In this document: in pieces, positions 1 to 7,904 of the stretch
How positions within the stretch are numbered: position 1 is the first letter of the stretch
Layout of the letters: the number at the start of each line of letters is the position of its first letter
NCBI GenBank assembly: GCA_002708885.1
Contig: PAPL01000004.1
Location: forward strand, 35,729-50,773
Direction of reading: 5' to 3'
Source of the DNA: Verrucomicrobiales bacterium
Lineage (GTDB): Bacteria; Verrucomicrobiota; Verrucomicrobiia; Verrucomicrobiales; DEV007
DNA: 15,045 nt
The notes under the pieces: generated by a model
The model's input: only the letters and a program-made list of their open reading frames with translations
Database searches by the model: none
What the model was told of the DNA's origin: nothing
Translations under genes and position numbers: made by a program

Positions 1-254
1 CTGTCTTGAGGGTTCTCTTTGATTATGGCCGGGCCAGACTCACCTCCTCTTAAAATATCGTCACGAAACTCAAGTGAAAGACTCCCTCCAAGTTCGTTAG
101 ACGCGGAGGAATGACATTCGTAACAATATTTAACCAGAGCCGGGCGGATCTTGCTTTCAAAAAAAACCACACCATCTCCAACCGCTAACTCATAAGGAAA
201 TAAAATCAGAACTAAAAGCCCTGTCCATTTTATTATGGTGCGCGTGAAATTCAT
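1..254 (-). CDS. Planctomycete-type cytochrome c (PSCyt1) protein, N-terminal part
   Basis: Partial gene: 84 codons are visible and the reading frame is still open at base 1. Residues 1-25 form a signal peptide (NFTRTIIKW followed by a hydrophobic stretch). They lead into FFESKIRPALVKYCYECHSS (31-50), the hallmark of the PSCyt1 domain, with a CxxCH heme-binding site at C44, C47 and H48. The following GGSLSLEFRDDILRGGESGP matches the usual continuation of this domain. In known family members PSCyt1 heads a long secreted protein, commonly with DUF1549 and DUF1553 domains, of unknown redox role. The start is well supported: it has the only strong Shine-Dalgarno sequence in the window, 9 bases upstream. 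The gene lies 99 bases after the sulfatase stop at 354 on the same strand, so it may be the last gene of that operon or have its own promoter. Confidence 0.85.
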   Translation of the reverse strand, partial: MNFTRTIIKWTGLLVLILFPYELAVGDGVVFFESKIRPALVKYCYECHSSASNELGGSLSLEFRDDILRGGESGPAIIKENPQD

Positions 255-262
255 GCACTTAC

Positions 263-269
263 TCTCCTT
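263..269 (-). promoter_or_regulatory. Strong ribosome binding site of the PSCyt1 gene
   Basis: On the minus strand AAGGAGA lies 8-9 bases before the ATG at 254. It fixes the start of the partial PSCyt1 gene. It stands out because most other starts in the window have no recognisable Shine-Dalgarno sequence. Confidence 0.7.
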
Positions 270-353
270 CTAATTTGAAGCTATCTCGGTACTCAACTTA
301 TAACAAGAACATATATAGCCACTAACTAAAACTAAAGGCTTCTCTCTAGAAAT

Positions 354-1976
354 TTATTTTCTCTTTCTAGGTCCTGCCATTGGGGCAGTTTCAAAGAACT
401 TCCCATCCTCAATGAGCCGAGGATCATTAGTTAATGATAGTTCCTCCATCAATCGATGCCGCAACTCACCAACCTGCTTCTTATATTGTAGATCAGTAGC
501 GACATTTTTCATTTGATGGGGATCCTTCCTAAGATCATACAATTCCTCACGGGGCCTCTTTCCGTAAGCATGATTAAAGAAGAATTTTACCTTTGGATCT
601 TTACGATTACTGACGATCCAGGCCTTAGTGGGACCAGCATCTTCATCAGGTATCGTTATGAATGTGTTGTTTGTTAATTGATTCACATCTGCTTCTTTTT
701 CTCCATCCAAACCATAATGGTCCCCCAGAGGATACCTCTCTGGCTTAAAATTAATGACAAAAAGATAGTCTTTTGTTCTGATGGCTCGTTGCGGGTATGG
801 CAACTCTCCAGCCCGTGCTCTAGCAACGTGCCTTTCTCTTCCTGTCAGGACATGATCTCTGGATTCATCAACGAGTCCTTGCCTATCAGATTTCAGTGTG
901 GGCCAGATCGACTTACTAGTCATTACTTCAGGCCTTTCAAGCCCACCAGCTTCTAGAAAAGTAGCAGCCAAGTCAGGTAAACTCACAAAATCATCCACTA
1001 CTCGACCGCCCTTGACTCCTGGACCTGAAACTGAAAGAGCTACCCTGGTACCAAAATCATACAGATTACACTTTCCATGTGGAAAACCCGCTGGACCATG
1101 ATCACCCGAAATAACAATTAATGTATTATCAAACTCACCTGCCCTCTTAAGCTCGGACACGAGCACTCCAAGAGCCATATCAAAGGCACACACTTCTCCC
1201 AAATAATCTGCAAAGTCTTGACGAATCTCGGGAACATCAGGAAGAAAAGGAGGGAGCTTACCCTTTAATGAATCCGGATCAATGCTCCATAAATTTTTGC
1301 CGGATCCCTTGATCCATTTTCTGTGAACATTTGTTGGTCCGAACCAGTAAGCAAATGACTGTTCCTTTTCTTTTTTCCCCAACATATCACGAAAGTTGGA
1401 GCGGACCTGATCCATTAAGATATCTTTGGCTTCGGTCAGGCTCTTGCCATTGGACATTAGTTTCGTAGCAGTCTGGGAAAAACCGTTAAAGCTCGATCCG
1501 TTTTTATGAAAAGAATTTTCAATTCCGCCATAAGGTGCATCACGTGGCGTTCCAGGAGACCAGACCTTCCATGTAAAACCGATGTGATATCCACTCTTCT
1601 CTAAAATTAAAGGCCATGAAGGTATAGAAGAGTCCCAGACTGCACCTTGCAATATGGCTCCTCTGCCTGTCCTCCAAAAATGCTGCCCTGAAAGAATAGA
1701 GCTTCGACAAGGAGTGCATGAAGGAGCATTAACAAAAGCATTATTAAATAATACACCGGCCCCGGAAAGGGCATCAAAGTTTGGTGTATTAATAGCATCA
1801 TTCTCAGTTCCTTCGCCATCAGCCTTTGCATAAGCGGAAGCGTGCCTGCCCCAGTCATCTGCAAAAGCAAACAAAATATTCGGACGATCCGAAGCAAGAG
1901 ATGAAGACAGGAAGGTCCTCAGCAAAACCAACCAGCCAAAAAATATAATCTTATTCATTAGAGATTTGATGTTCAT
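354..1976 (-). CDS. Secreted S1-family sulfatase (formylglycine type)
   Basis: 540 aa. Hydrolyses a sulfate ester (or N-sulfate) on an unknown substrate, outside the cytoplasm. A signal peptide spans residues 1-29 (SSSLAS before DRPNIL). The alkaline-phosphatase-superfamily fold is marked by NILFAFADD with metal-binding D40 and D41, the sulfatase motif C87-T-P-C-R91, in which C87 would become formylglycine, and SGDHG with D292 and H293. The motif carries Cys where Ser usually sits (CxPSR). Length and the C-terminal ELYDLRKDPHQMKNVA block are normal for bacterial sulfatases, and the enzyme may be heparan-N-sulfatase-like (uncertain). The ATG at 1976 overlaps the upstream sulfatase by 26 bases and has a weak GAAG before it. 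An alternative ATG at 1958 would give an 8-base overlap, and either keeps a signal peptide. Coupled translation with the upstream gene is likely. Confidence 0.93.
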   Translation of the reverse strand: MNIKSLMNKIIFFGWLVLLRTFLSSSLASDRPNILFAFADDWGRHASAYAKADGEGTENDAINTPNFDALSGAGVLFNNAFVNAPSCTPCRSSILSGQHFWRTGRGAILQGAVWDSSIPSWPLILEKSGYHIGFTWKVWSPGTPRDAPYGGIENSFHKNGSSFNGFSQTATKLMSNGKSLTEAKDILMDQVRSNFRDMLGKKEKEQSFAYWFGPTNVHRKWIKGSGKNLWSIDPDSLKGKLPPFLPDVPEIRQDFADYLGEVCAFDMALGVLVSELKRAGEFDNTLIVISGDHGPAGFPHGKCNLYDFGTRVALSVSGPGVKGGRVVDDFVSLPDLAATFLEAGGLERPEVMTSKSIWPTLKSDRQGLVDESRDHVLTGRERHVARARAGELPYPQRAIRTKDYLFVINFKPERYPLGDHYGLDGEKEADVNQLTNNTFITIPDEDAGPTKAWIVSNRKDPKVKFFFNHAYGKRPREELYDLRKDPHQMKNVATDLQYKKQVGELRHRLMEELSLTNDPRLIEDGKFFETAPMAGPRKRK

Positions 1977-3390
1977 TTTTCTTCAAAATTTGCTCCAGCA
2001 TCTTAGCATGCTTCATAATTATCGGCTTATGATCAGCTCTCGAAGCAAGGTTAACCCATTCGTTCGGGTCTTTTAGATGATCATAAAACTCTTCAGATCC
2101 ATCCGCATATCTGATGTATCGAAATCTCTCACTTCTCACTGCATGATTGCCTTCTTTAAATGTGGTCAGTGCCGGAGAAGTCCATTCTGCATTTGGATCA
2201 TCAAGTAATGGCTTAATACTGACTCCATCGAGCCCACGCAATTTAGGCAATCCACAAAGCTCATTGAGCGTAGGAAAAAGACCAAGCAATTCAACGGGTC
2301 GTGAACAACGCCCCCCCTTTATCCCTCCAGGAACAGAAATAATCAGGGGGACCCTCGTGGATCGCTCCCACAATGAGCGCTTGGCCCAACTTTTCTTTTC
2401 ATCAAGATGAAAGCCATGATCGGAGAATAAGACTATAATTGTATTGTCCGAATAGGAGCTTGCATCAAGGGCATCCAGCAAACGACCTACCTGATGGTCC
2501 GTATATGTGACGCACGCATGGTAAGCCTGTATTGCTTCTATCCATTTACCAGATTCAACGAACCACTCATGTTTGGGTGGCGTTGGATTGGCAATTAACT
2601 GAACAGCTGCACTGGGCAGGTCATCTCTATCTTTATCATTGATAACAGGCAATTTAAATTCAGAGATTGGTCTGGATTTAAAATATTTAACTGGAGCAAA
2701 AAGTGGAACATGAGGCCTGTAGAAACCAACTGCTAAGAAGAAAGGTTTAGTGAATTCCTTTTTTAGCTGGTCAATTGCCCAGCTCGCATCCTTGTAATCA
2801 CTATGTTCCTCCTCAGTATAATTCTGAGGGCAAAAGTCCCAAAGCTTAGTTGGACTCGGAACGTTCTCTTGTACTCTTTTATCAAGGCCTGACATTTGCC
2901 CCGGCCTCGGACCATATTTTTTAAAAGACAAATCATCTACTTTGGAGCCGTGAAATATCTTTCCTGTAGTGAGCGTCTCATAGCCAAATGTACCAAAGTA
3001 CTGTGTGAGTGTGATACGATTCTTATTTTTAGGGGAATTACGGAACCAGGGTCTATTAATGTAAATACCTGTAGTCGAAGGCCTCAAACCAAGCATCAAG
3101 CTAGTCCTGGATGGGTTACAGATTGGAGCTTGGCAGTGAGCATTAGTGAATAAAACACCCCTTGAAGCTAACCGGTCTATGTTTGGTGTCCTTGCCTGAG
3201 AATTAGTCTTAAGGCACCTTACCCAATCATTAAGATCATCGATGGCAATGAACAAAACATTAGGCCTCACTGCCTCAGGCTTGGAATGAACTAGGTTCAG
3301 AGAATCGCAAAAGAAAAAAATAGCCATGATCAGAAAATATCCGACCCTGTACGTCCTTTTCATGATCTGCAATCCTAACGCTATTCTCAT
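1951..3390 (-). CDS. Secreted iduronate-2-sulfatase-like sulfatase
   Basis: 479 aa. A sulfatase that would remove sulfate from a sulfated sugar in the periplasm or outside the cell. The N-terminus is a signal peptide (MKRTYRVGYFLIMAIFFFC and on). Motifs are NVLFIAIDDLNDW with D51 and D52, the formylglycine motif C91-N-P-S-R95, and LFSDHGFHL with D324 and H325. FYRPHVPLFAPVKYF and the C-terminal RSERFRYIRYADGSEEFYDH block are typical of the iduronate-2-sulfatase-like group (IDS, S1_7). The ATG at 3390 overlaps the PQQ-protein stop as ATGA, the classic coupling arrangement. A second ATG at 3363 begins a more typical signal peptide and has AGGA about 10 bases upstream, so the true start could be either. 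It is paralogous to the sulfatase at 11246-12649. The substrate is unproven. Confidence 0.93.
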   Translation of the reverse strand: MRIALGLQIMKRTYRVGYFLIMAIFFFCDSLNLVHSKPEAVRPNVLFIAIDDLNDWVRCLKTNSQARTPNIDRLASRGVLFTNAHCQAPICNPSRTSLMLGLRPSTTGIYINRPWFRNSPKNKNRITLTQYFGTFGYETLTTGKIFHGSKVDDLSFKKYGPRPGQMSGLDKRVQENVPSPTKLWDFCPQNYTEEEHSDYKDASWAIDQLKKEFTKPFFLAVGFYRPHVPLFAPVKYFKSRPISEFKLPVINDKDRDDLPSAAVQLIANPTPPKHEWFVESGKWIEAIQAYHACVTYTDHQVGRLLDALDASSYSDNTIIVLFSDHGFHLDEKKSWAKRSLWERSTRVPLIISVPGGIKGGRCSRPVELLGLFPTLNELCGLPKLRGLDGVSIKPLLDDPNAEWTSPALTTFKEGNHAVRSERFRYIRYADGSEEFYDHLKDPNEWVNLASRADHKPIIMKHAKMLEQILKKNEHQISNE

Positions 3391-4655
3391 GATTTAAAAT
3401 CAAGACAAATCAGTTTTCTCGAATCTCTGATAAGTAATTTCCCGTTCGAGTATGCAGGATGACACCAGTTCTTGCCACAAACTTGGACTCGTCCGATTTC
3501 TTTATATGAACTAGGGTCATCTTCAAATAAAATGAGTTCTCCCATGTCATTTAGCATCATCACTTGATCCTTCAATCCAATGAACGCCGCAAAGGCCTGA
3601 CCCGCACTGGTCCTCACATTTCCGTCCTTAGACCAGGCTAATTTCCCGGTCTTTGCATCTATGCACAGGACCTGTTTTTTTGCCAACAAATACAAATTAT
3701 CTCCCATGCAAATCGGACTAGCAAAATTAGGAGCCATGTCCCTGTCTAATTTCCAAGAAACCTCAGCAGCCAATTCCCCTCCATTTGCCGTGACCTTCAC
3801 AGCAATCAATCCTATTTCATGAGACCCAACGATGACCATGTCCTTATATATCGTGGGGGCCACAACGTGTCGTCCATAACTAGTTGACATCGGCACTCTC
3901 CATAAAAGCTCTCCATCAACTCTATCTACACCGACTAACCCCTTAACAGTAAAGCAAACGACCTGTTTAACACCCGCCAAAGTAGTCACAATTGGAGGAG
4001 AGAAGGCTGCCTGATCGTCCTGTGATTTCCAGATAACATTCCCTTTTTTCTTATTTAAACAGACGATACCGGAGCCCTTGCCTCCAGCCAAAGCAATGAC
4101 ATGATTCCCGTCTATGAACGGGCTCGCTGTATAACCGTGCCGAGATGCCCCCAGAGCATTGCCCCTCTCGCCAATGTAAGGAGAATCAAAATCTTTTGTG
4201 TAATTTTTACTCCAAAGAAGATCTCCACTCAAAAGATCAATACAATGTAGCTGTCCTTTGCATGACTGAAGCAAAACAATCTCACCATCACTCACAGGAG
4301 CACATCGAGGCCCTGTTCCGAACCCATCCTTGTGAGGAGAATCCAGGACGTCTTTCCATATAGGTTCGGCGTTACCTAATTTCATGGCGGTGTACGTCTC
4401 TTTGCCTTTCTGAAAATCACCGTAAATAGCTATATCTTTAATAATGATTGGAGCCGCATAGCCGTCAGCTACTGGCTGACTCCAGATGACCTCTGGCTCA
4501 TTTTCAAGATTCAAAGAATCAATTGAACCGGGAGCAATGACCCCATTTTGCTGAGGTCCCCGCTGATGAGGCCAGTCAGCTGCAAAAGAATCAGATTGGG
4601 TATTTAAGAAAAATATTAAACCTAATCCCAGTAGCAGAATATTCCTCAATTTCAT
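3387..4655 (-). CDS. Exported PQQ-type beta-propeller protein
   Basis: 422 aa from the chosen ATG. The N-terminus MKLRNILLLGLGLIFFL is a signal peptide with cleavage expected after SFAA, giving mature DWPHQRGPQQNG; a DWPxxRGP start is usual in planctomycete PQQ-like propeller proteins. Repeating blades are visible (for example VICLNKKKGNVIWKSQ, LVGVDRVDGELLWRVP, VLCIDAKTGKLAWSKD), each with an AxTGxxxW-like turn. The family includes BamB-like scaffolds and PQQ dehydrogenases. I see no dehydrogenase-specific residues, so a binding or scaffold role is more likely than catalysis. The frame is open further upstream to a TTG at 4700 and an ATG at 4670, but 4655 gives the best signal peptide. The gene ends by a 4-base ATGA overlap with the iduronate-sulfatase-like gene and starts 78 bases after the ceramidase-like gene, so it is an internal operon member. 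Confidence 0.88.
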   Translation of the reverse strand: MKLRNILLLGLGLIFFLNTQSDSFAADWPHQRGPQQNGVIAPGSIDSLNLENEPEVIWSQPVADGYAAPIIIKDIAIYGDFQKGKETYTAMKLGNAEPIWKDVLDSPHKDGFGTGPRCAPVSDGEIVLLQSCKGQLHCIDLLSGDLLWSKNYTKDFDSPYIGERGNALGASRHGYTASPFIDGNHVIALAGGKGSGIVCLNKKKGNVIWKSQDDQAAFSPPIVTTLAGVKQVVCFTVKGLVGVDRVDGELLWRVPMSTSYGRHVVAPTIYKDMVIVGSHEIGLIAVKVTANGGELAAEVSWKLDRDMAPNFASPICMGDNLYLLAKKQVLCIDAKTGKLAWSKDGNVRTSAGQAFAAFIGLKDQVMMLNDMGELILFEDDPSSYKEIGRVQVCGKNWCHPAYSNGKLLIRDSRKLICLDFKS

Positions 4656-4733
4656 TGCCCAATGGTACATGAAAGACAGCCAAAGAATCAAGCCTACCAA
4701 CTCATGAACTTGCGGAGAATCCTTCAGGAATCA

Positions 4734-6344
4734 TCATCTATTAGTCTCTACTGATCTTAACGTTTTATGGAGCCGCTCAAGAAGATGTAAACTCTCCCTG
4801 TGTATCTTAGGCGAAGCTGCTGAATCTCCTACATAGATCTCCCCATAAGGAGCCTCTGTGTATGAATATGTGTAAGGAGGTTCCCTGTCCCATTGTGAAA
4901 TTGGGATGATATATCCTATTTCATCCATGCCAAGATTGAAATTCATGTTGATGACGCCCTGCATCTGACTCCTTAATGGGGGAACCTCAACCGGTTCAGT
5001 GATAATGTCTGCCCCTTCCGGGCTCTCAATACCTCCATCAACAATTTCAGGAAAGACTTCACCCGGACTTGTAATTATTTCAAAATCTCCGATCCGGATC
5101 GCATTAATTTCAGATTTTACCTCAGTCTTAAACGGCAATCCATACATGCCTGGATGAACCAGACCCAATGCGACCGCAACTTTCAGAGGCCAACCAATCG
5201 GGATGTAAATAGTCTTAGCTGAAAAAGCAATTCCCTGAAAAGACATGTCCTCGACACCGTTTTTCTGTGATTCATTAAGTGCCTTTGCAGCTAATATTGC
5301 GAGATTCTCACCCTGTGCTTGGGACTTAGAATCGGGCCCATTCGACTGACCAAACCGATCCAATATATTAATATTAAGCTGAGTCATCAGCCCTCCAACA
5401 GGACCAGTAAAATAAACAGCCTTACCTCCAAAACCTTTGAACCCACCTTCTCCACTCAGACCATTCTCCATGGCCTCTCGGTAATAATGCACAAAGTCTG
5501 AACTGATCTGAGGAAACTTTGATCCAAATCCCTCAGGGTGCATACCCCATGAAGAAAGAGTACCTATGGTCTCTCCTGTCTTTTTATTTTTGAACCAGGC
5601 CACTGGCAATTTCCTATCCACAACTATTGGAGGCCTCGAATCATGCGAAAAGTTCTCCATGGGAACTTCAGCCTCAGCAAGTATGGTCTTGGCAGGCACA
5701 AGCTGACTAATTGATTCTAAAACAGATTCAATTACTTGATCCTGTACGTAACGCACATAATCAGCATCAAATTTCCTTCCAATGAACTCTTTGTAACTCC
5801 AAAGTCCAATTGTGTCCGGTGCGTTATGAGTATGAGTCGCCGCAAAACTGACATGAGTAATTTGTGGAACTTGCTCTTTGAGTCTCTCCCTAATGTCAAG
5901 ATAACGTTCATGAGTTATCCCAATACTGTCTATACTGACCAAAACGATGATTGCCTCATTATTCTTAAAGGCAATTGCCCTTGCCCATAACGGATCGTTA
6001 ATGCCTTGAGCCGCTCGTTTGTTTCCAAAACCGGCCAGCCAAATAAGATCAAATGTTCCATTACCGTTTCTGTCTTCATATTGGTCAATGTCAGGATCAA
6101 AAGTTCCATCTGCATCCACATCAACCCACGAATCATAAAGTTCAATCTTGGGAGTAATATCCCGCACACCTACTCCAACTTCTAATTGATTTACCTGACC
6201 CCACTTTCCGGGCTCTGGAAAAGTAATGTCTATAGAAGTTCCTCGGTGCGGACCCCTAGTAGTTACAAAAAGAACAAAGATTAAAAGAAGAGCAAAAACT
6301 GCCAAGAGTATCGATCCTCTTTTGAGGTACAGTAAAAACTTCAT
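4734..6344 (-). CDS. Neutral/alkaline ceramidase-family hydrolase, membrane-anchored
   Basis: 536 aa. An N-terminal hydrophobic segment (11-28) after KR could be an uncleaved anchor or signal. The mature part starts with VGVGVRDITP (56-65), carries the zinc-site-like ATHTHNAPDT (H171, H173) and GMHPEGFG (H269), and matches the N-terminal catalytic domain of neutral/alkaline non-lysosomal ceramidases (Ceramidase_alk, PF04734). True ceramidases hydrolyse the amide bond of ceramide. Planctomycete members are diverse and the substrate here is unknown. Residues 75-99 hold two Asp-rich loops (DVDADGTFD and DRNGNGTFD) like EF-hand or dockerin calcium loops, inserted just after the first strand. It is the first gene of the four-gene operon 6344-354, behind the terminator at 6425-6460. 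There is no good Shine-Dalgarno sequence (AAGA only). Family assignment is solid, specificity is not. Confidence 0.82.
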   Translation of the reverse strand: MKFLLYLKRGSILLAVFALLLIFVLFVTTRGPHRGTSIDITFPEPGKWGQVNQLEVGVGVRDITPKIELYDSWVDVDADGTFDPDIDQYEDRNGNGTFDLIWLAGFGNKRAAQGINDPLWARAIAFKNNEAIIVLVSIDSIGITHERYLDIRERLKEQVPQITHVSFAATHTHNAPDTIGLWSYKEFIGRKFDADYVRYVQDQVIESVLESISQLVPAKTILAEAEVPMENFSHDSRPPIVVDRKLPVAWFKNKKTGETIGTLSSWGMHPEGFGSKFPQISSDFVHYYREAMENGLSGEGGFKGFGGKAVYFTGPVGGLMTQLNINILDRFGQSNGPDSKSQAQGENLAILAAKALNESQKNGVEDMSFQGIAFSAKTIYIPIGWPLKVAVALGLVHPGMYGLPFKTEVKSEINAIRIGDFEIITSPGEVFPEIVDGGIESPEGADIITEPVEVPPLRSQMQGVINMNFNLGMDEIGYIIPISQWDREPPYTYSYTEAPYGEIYVGDSAASPKIHRESLHLLERLHKTLRSVETNR

Positions 6345-6424
6345 TCTTAATTTTTCTCAGTCCAATTCCCAGATGAATATTGGTTCGGGAAAGACATTCG
6401 GAGCAAGTCGAAACGATTGTGTAT

Positions 6425-6460
6425 AAAAAATTGCCACACTTGCAACACAAGCGTGGCAAT
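6425..6460 (-). terminator. Rho-independent terminator after the small secreted protein gene
   Basis: On the minus strand a 13-base-pair stem (6460-6448 with 6442-6430, one G-U pair, starting ATTGCCACGCTTG) closes a 5-base loop and runs straight into six T (6430-6425). It sits 22 bases past the stop at 6482. It separates that gene from the ceramidase-led operon, which must therefore have its own promoter within about 6345-6424; I could not pick out convincing -35/-10 boxes there. Confidence 0.85.
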
Positions 6461-6481
6461 AATTCAGGTAATCTAAGTAAA

Positions 6482-6976
6482 TTATTCCTTCACCCTTTTC
6501 ATTTGAAAAGTGTAGTCAGCCGATTCTGAAACGTTACCAGACTCATCTGCAGAAAACATATTAACTTCAATTGTCTGTTCATCAACTTTACGAAATGCAA
6601 CTGCTGCTGTTTGTGTTTCACCGGCATCATTAATGCTCGTATACTTGAGCATCGGCATGTCACCTTTAGGGCCCCACTCACCCGTGATCTTACTGCCCCT
6701 AGAATTAAATCCTGACTGTTCTACTTTTCCGCTCTTTGGATTAATACCTATGACGCTAAATCCCTCGACTCCGGGCATTTTCAGATGCGAAGAAATGATG
6801 TGATCCTTCACTGCCCATTTATATGATATCTCCAACTTATCCCCATCTCTTTCAACGCTCCAGGAACCCATGATCCAACCGATCCCGTCTTGCTCAATTC
6901 TCTCTCCAAGAGATGCCTGAGAATTAAAAATTAAAGAGGTGCTAGCAATGATTATGAGGGTAATTAATTTCTTCAT
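6482..6976 (-). CDS. Small secreted protein, lipocalin-like beta-barrel family, function unknown
   Basis: 164 aa. A signal peptide (MKKLITLIIIASTSLIFNSQAS) is followed by GIGWIMGSWSVERDGDKLEI, an alternating-strand pattern (WAVKDHIISSHLKM, GINPKSGKVEQSGFNSRG, TGEWGPKGDMP) and a short charged end. The WxxGSW start and this strand pattern resemble small planctomycete proteins that look like one-domain lipocalin or DUF1579-type barrels. This is recognition by pattern, not a confirmed family. No catalytic residues are evident. The ATG at 6976 has no Shine-Dalgarno sequence. A perfect hairpin lies 25-43 bases upstream (7001-7019) and a strong terminator follows, so the gene may be its own transcription unit or the end of the zinc-ribbon/GAF unit. 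Confidence 0.75.
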   Translation of the reverse strand: MKKLITLIIIASTSLIFNSQASLGERIEQDGIGWIMGSWSVERDGDKLEISYKWAVKDHIISSHLKMPGVEGFSVIGINPKSGKVEQSGFNSRGSKITGEWGPKGDMPMLKYTSINDAGETQTAAVAFRKVDEQTIEVNMFSADESGNVSESADYTFQMKRVKE

Positions 6977-7000
6977 TTTAAGTTAAATTCTTGAGTTTAA

Positions 7001-7019
7001 TTGTATGGAGCCCATACAA
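7001..7019 (-). promoter_or_regulatory. Perfect 8-bp inverted repeat upstream of the small secreted protein gene
   Basis: TTGTATGG-AGC-CCATACAA lies in the 112-base gap between the GAF gene and the small secreted protein gene. It lacks a following T run on the minus strand, so it is a poor terminator. It could be an operator or a 5'-leader hairpin. GGAGC at 7007-7011 can also pair with GCTCC at 7023-7027, giving a mutually exclusive alternative fold. Confidence 0.35.
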
Positions 7020-7088
7020 AAAGCTCCCGGAAAATATGTTAGCATCATACGGTTTAATTATCACTTTAAAAGTATTTATTACCTCCCC

Positions 7089-7574
7089 TCAATCCGCGAC
7101 AGCACTCATCAAAATCTCAGCACATCCTTCAAGACACTGAATCTCTTCTTCTGAATATTCGTATTCCCCCGCCTTACCAACCCCAAGCGTTGCGACCACA
7201 TTTCCTTCCTCATCCATTAAAGGAACAACGACAGCGCCCTCAACCTTAGTGTCTTTTGCTGATGGTCTGGCTACTCCGGAATCATCTGTCTGAAGATTGC
7301 ACATTGTGACTGGTTCTTTTCGCTCAGCACAAATGCCAGCCATCCCCTTACCCACTGGAATCTTTTCAGCCATTGTAGCAATGTGGTCAGGAAGCCCAAT
7401 CTGACAAACCATATGCAGAAAAGAATCGCCCAGGTCTGCTCGATGGAACGTGCAATTTGTTGCATTAAAAGATTCAGAAATCACTTTAAGTGCATGCCTC
7501 ACTTTATCCTCAGCCCCATCATCTTTTGCAAAGATTCCGGAAATTTCAGAAATAACGTTAACTAATTCACTCAT
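7089..7574 (-). CDS. Stand-alone GAF-domain protein
   Basis: 161 aa, cytosolic, with no signal peptide. Nearly the whole length is one GAF domain: an N-terminal helix (ELVNVISEISGIFAK), then NATNCTFHRADLGDSFLHMV, the characteristic KIPVGKGMAGICAERKEPV, and VVVPLMDEEGNVVATLGVGK before the closing helix. GAF domains bind small ligands (cyclic nucleotides, heme, haloacids) or act as dimerising sensors. No output domain is attached, so it would have to signal through a partner. It does not carry a clear set of the cysteines used by free-methionine-sulfoxide reductases. Its ATG overlaps the zinc-ribbon gene's stop by one base (TAATG), so the two are co-translated, and partnership with that protein is the obvious inference. 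The ligand is unknown. Confidence 0.88.
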   Translation of the reverse strand: MSELVNVISEISGIFAKDDGAEDKVRHALKVISESFNATNCTFHRADLGDSFLHMVCQIGLPDHIATMAEKIPVGKGMAGICAERKEPVTMCNLQTDDSGVARPSAKDTKVEGAVVVPLMDEEGNVVATLGVGKAGEYEYSEEEIQCLEGCAEILMSAVAD

Positions 7575-7894
7575 TATCTTTCAAAAGCACTGCGATCAAC
7601 AGTGGCACCGCAATACAAACAGAAAGGCTTATTCCTCAATAATGGTCGATCGCACTGCGTACAATTTTCGATAGGCTTCTTTGCCACCTTACCGTCTTGA
7701 TCTCCATCCCTAAGATCAATTTCATTAATCTTATCCATTAGTTGCTCATCAGTTAAATTCATTCCCTCTTTGATAAATTCCCACAGCGCCTCAGTAATCA
7801 TTAATAACCGTTCAATTTCCTGTTGCTGTATGTCATTTTCCGCTTTAGCGCTACGCGCAATCTGACCTGCTCCTGTATTTAATGAATTAAACAT
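7574..7894 (-). CDS. Small zinc-ribbon protein with N-terminal helical region
   Basis: 106 aa, cytosolic. Residues 12-60 are strongly helical and rich in E, Q and K (AENDIQQQEIERLLMITEAL), probably a coiled coil. Residues 61-69 (LRDGDQDGK) look like a linker or Asp loop. The C-terminus holds a zinc ribbon with C78-x2-C81 and C92-x2-C95, with RNKPFCLYCGATVD typical of such folds. No enzyme domain is present; an adaptor for protein or nucleic acid binding is plausible. It is co-transcribed with the GAF gene (TAATG junction). The ATG at 7894 has no Shine-Dalgarno sequence. A perfect 17-base palindrome ends 11 bases upstream of the start and may control it. Confidence 0.82.
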   Translation of the reverse strand: MFNSLNTGAGQIARSAKAENDIQQQEIERLLMITEALWEFIKEGMNLTDEQLMDKINEIDLRDGDQDGKVAKKPIENCTQCDRPLLRNKPFCLYCGATVDRSAFER

Positions 7895-7904
7895 AAATAT
7901 TGTT

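Noticed and set aside
1607..1897. Minus-strand frame of 96 codons inside the sulfatase gene
   Set aside because: It lies wholly within the sulfatase, covering its catalytic motif in another frame, and shows only Leu/Met-rich sequence with no recognisable domain.
6363..6384. CCAAT/ATTGG inverted repeat upstream of the ceramidase-like operon
   Set aside because: Only five pairs around a 12-base loop; not distinguishable from chance, and no promoter boxes could be tied to it.
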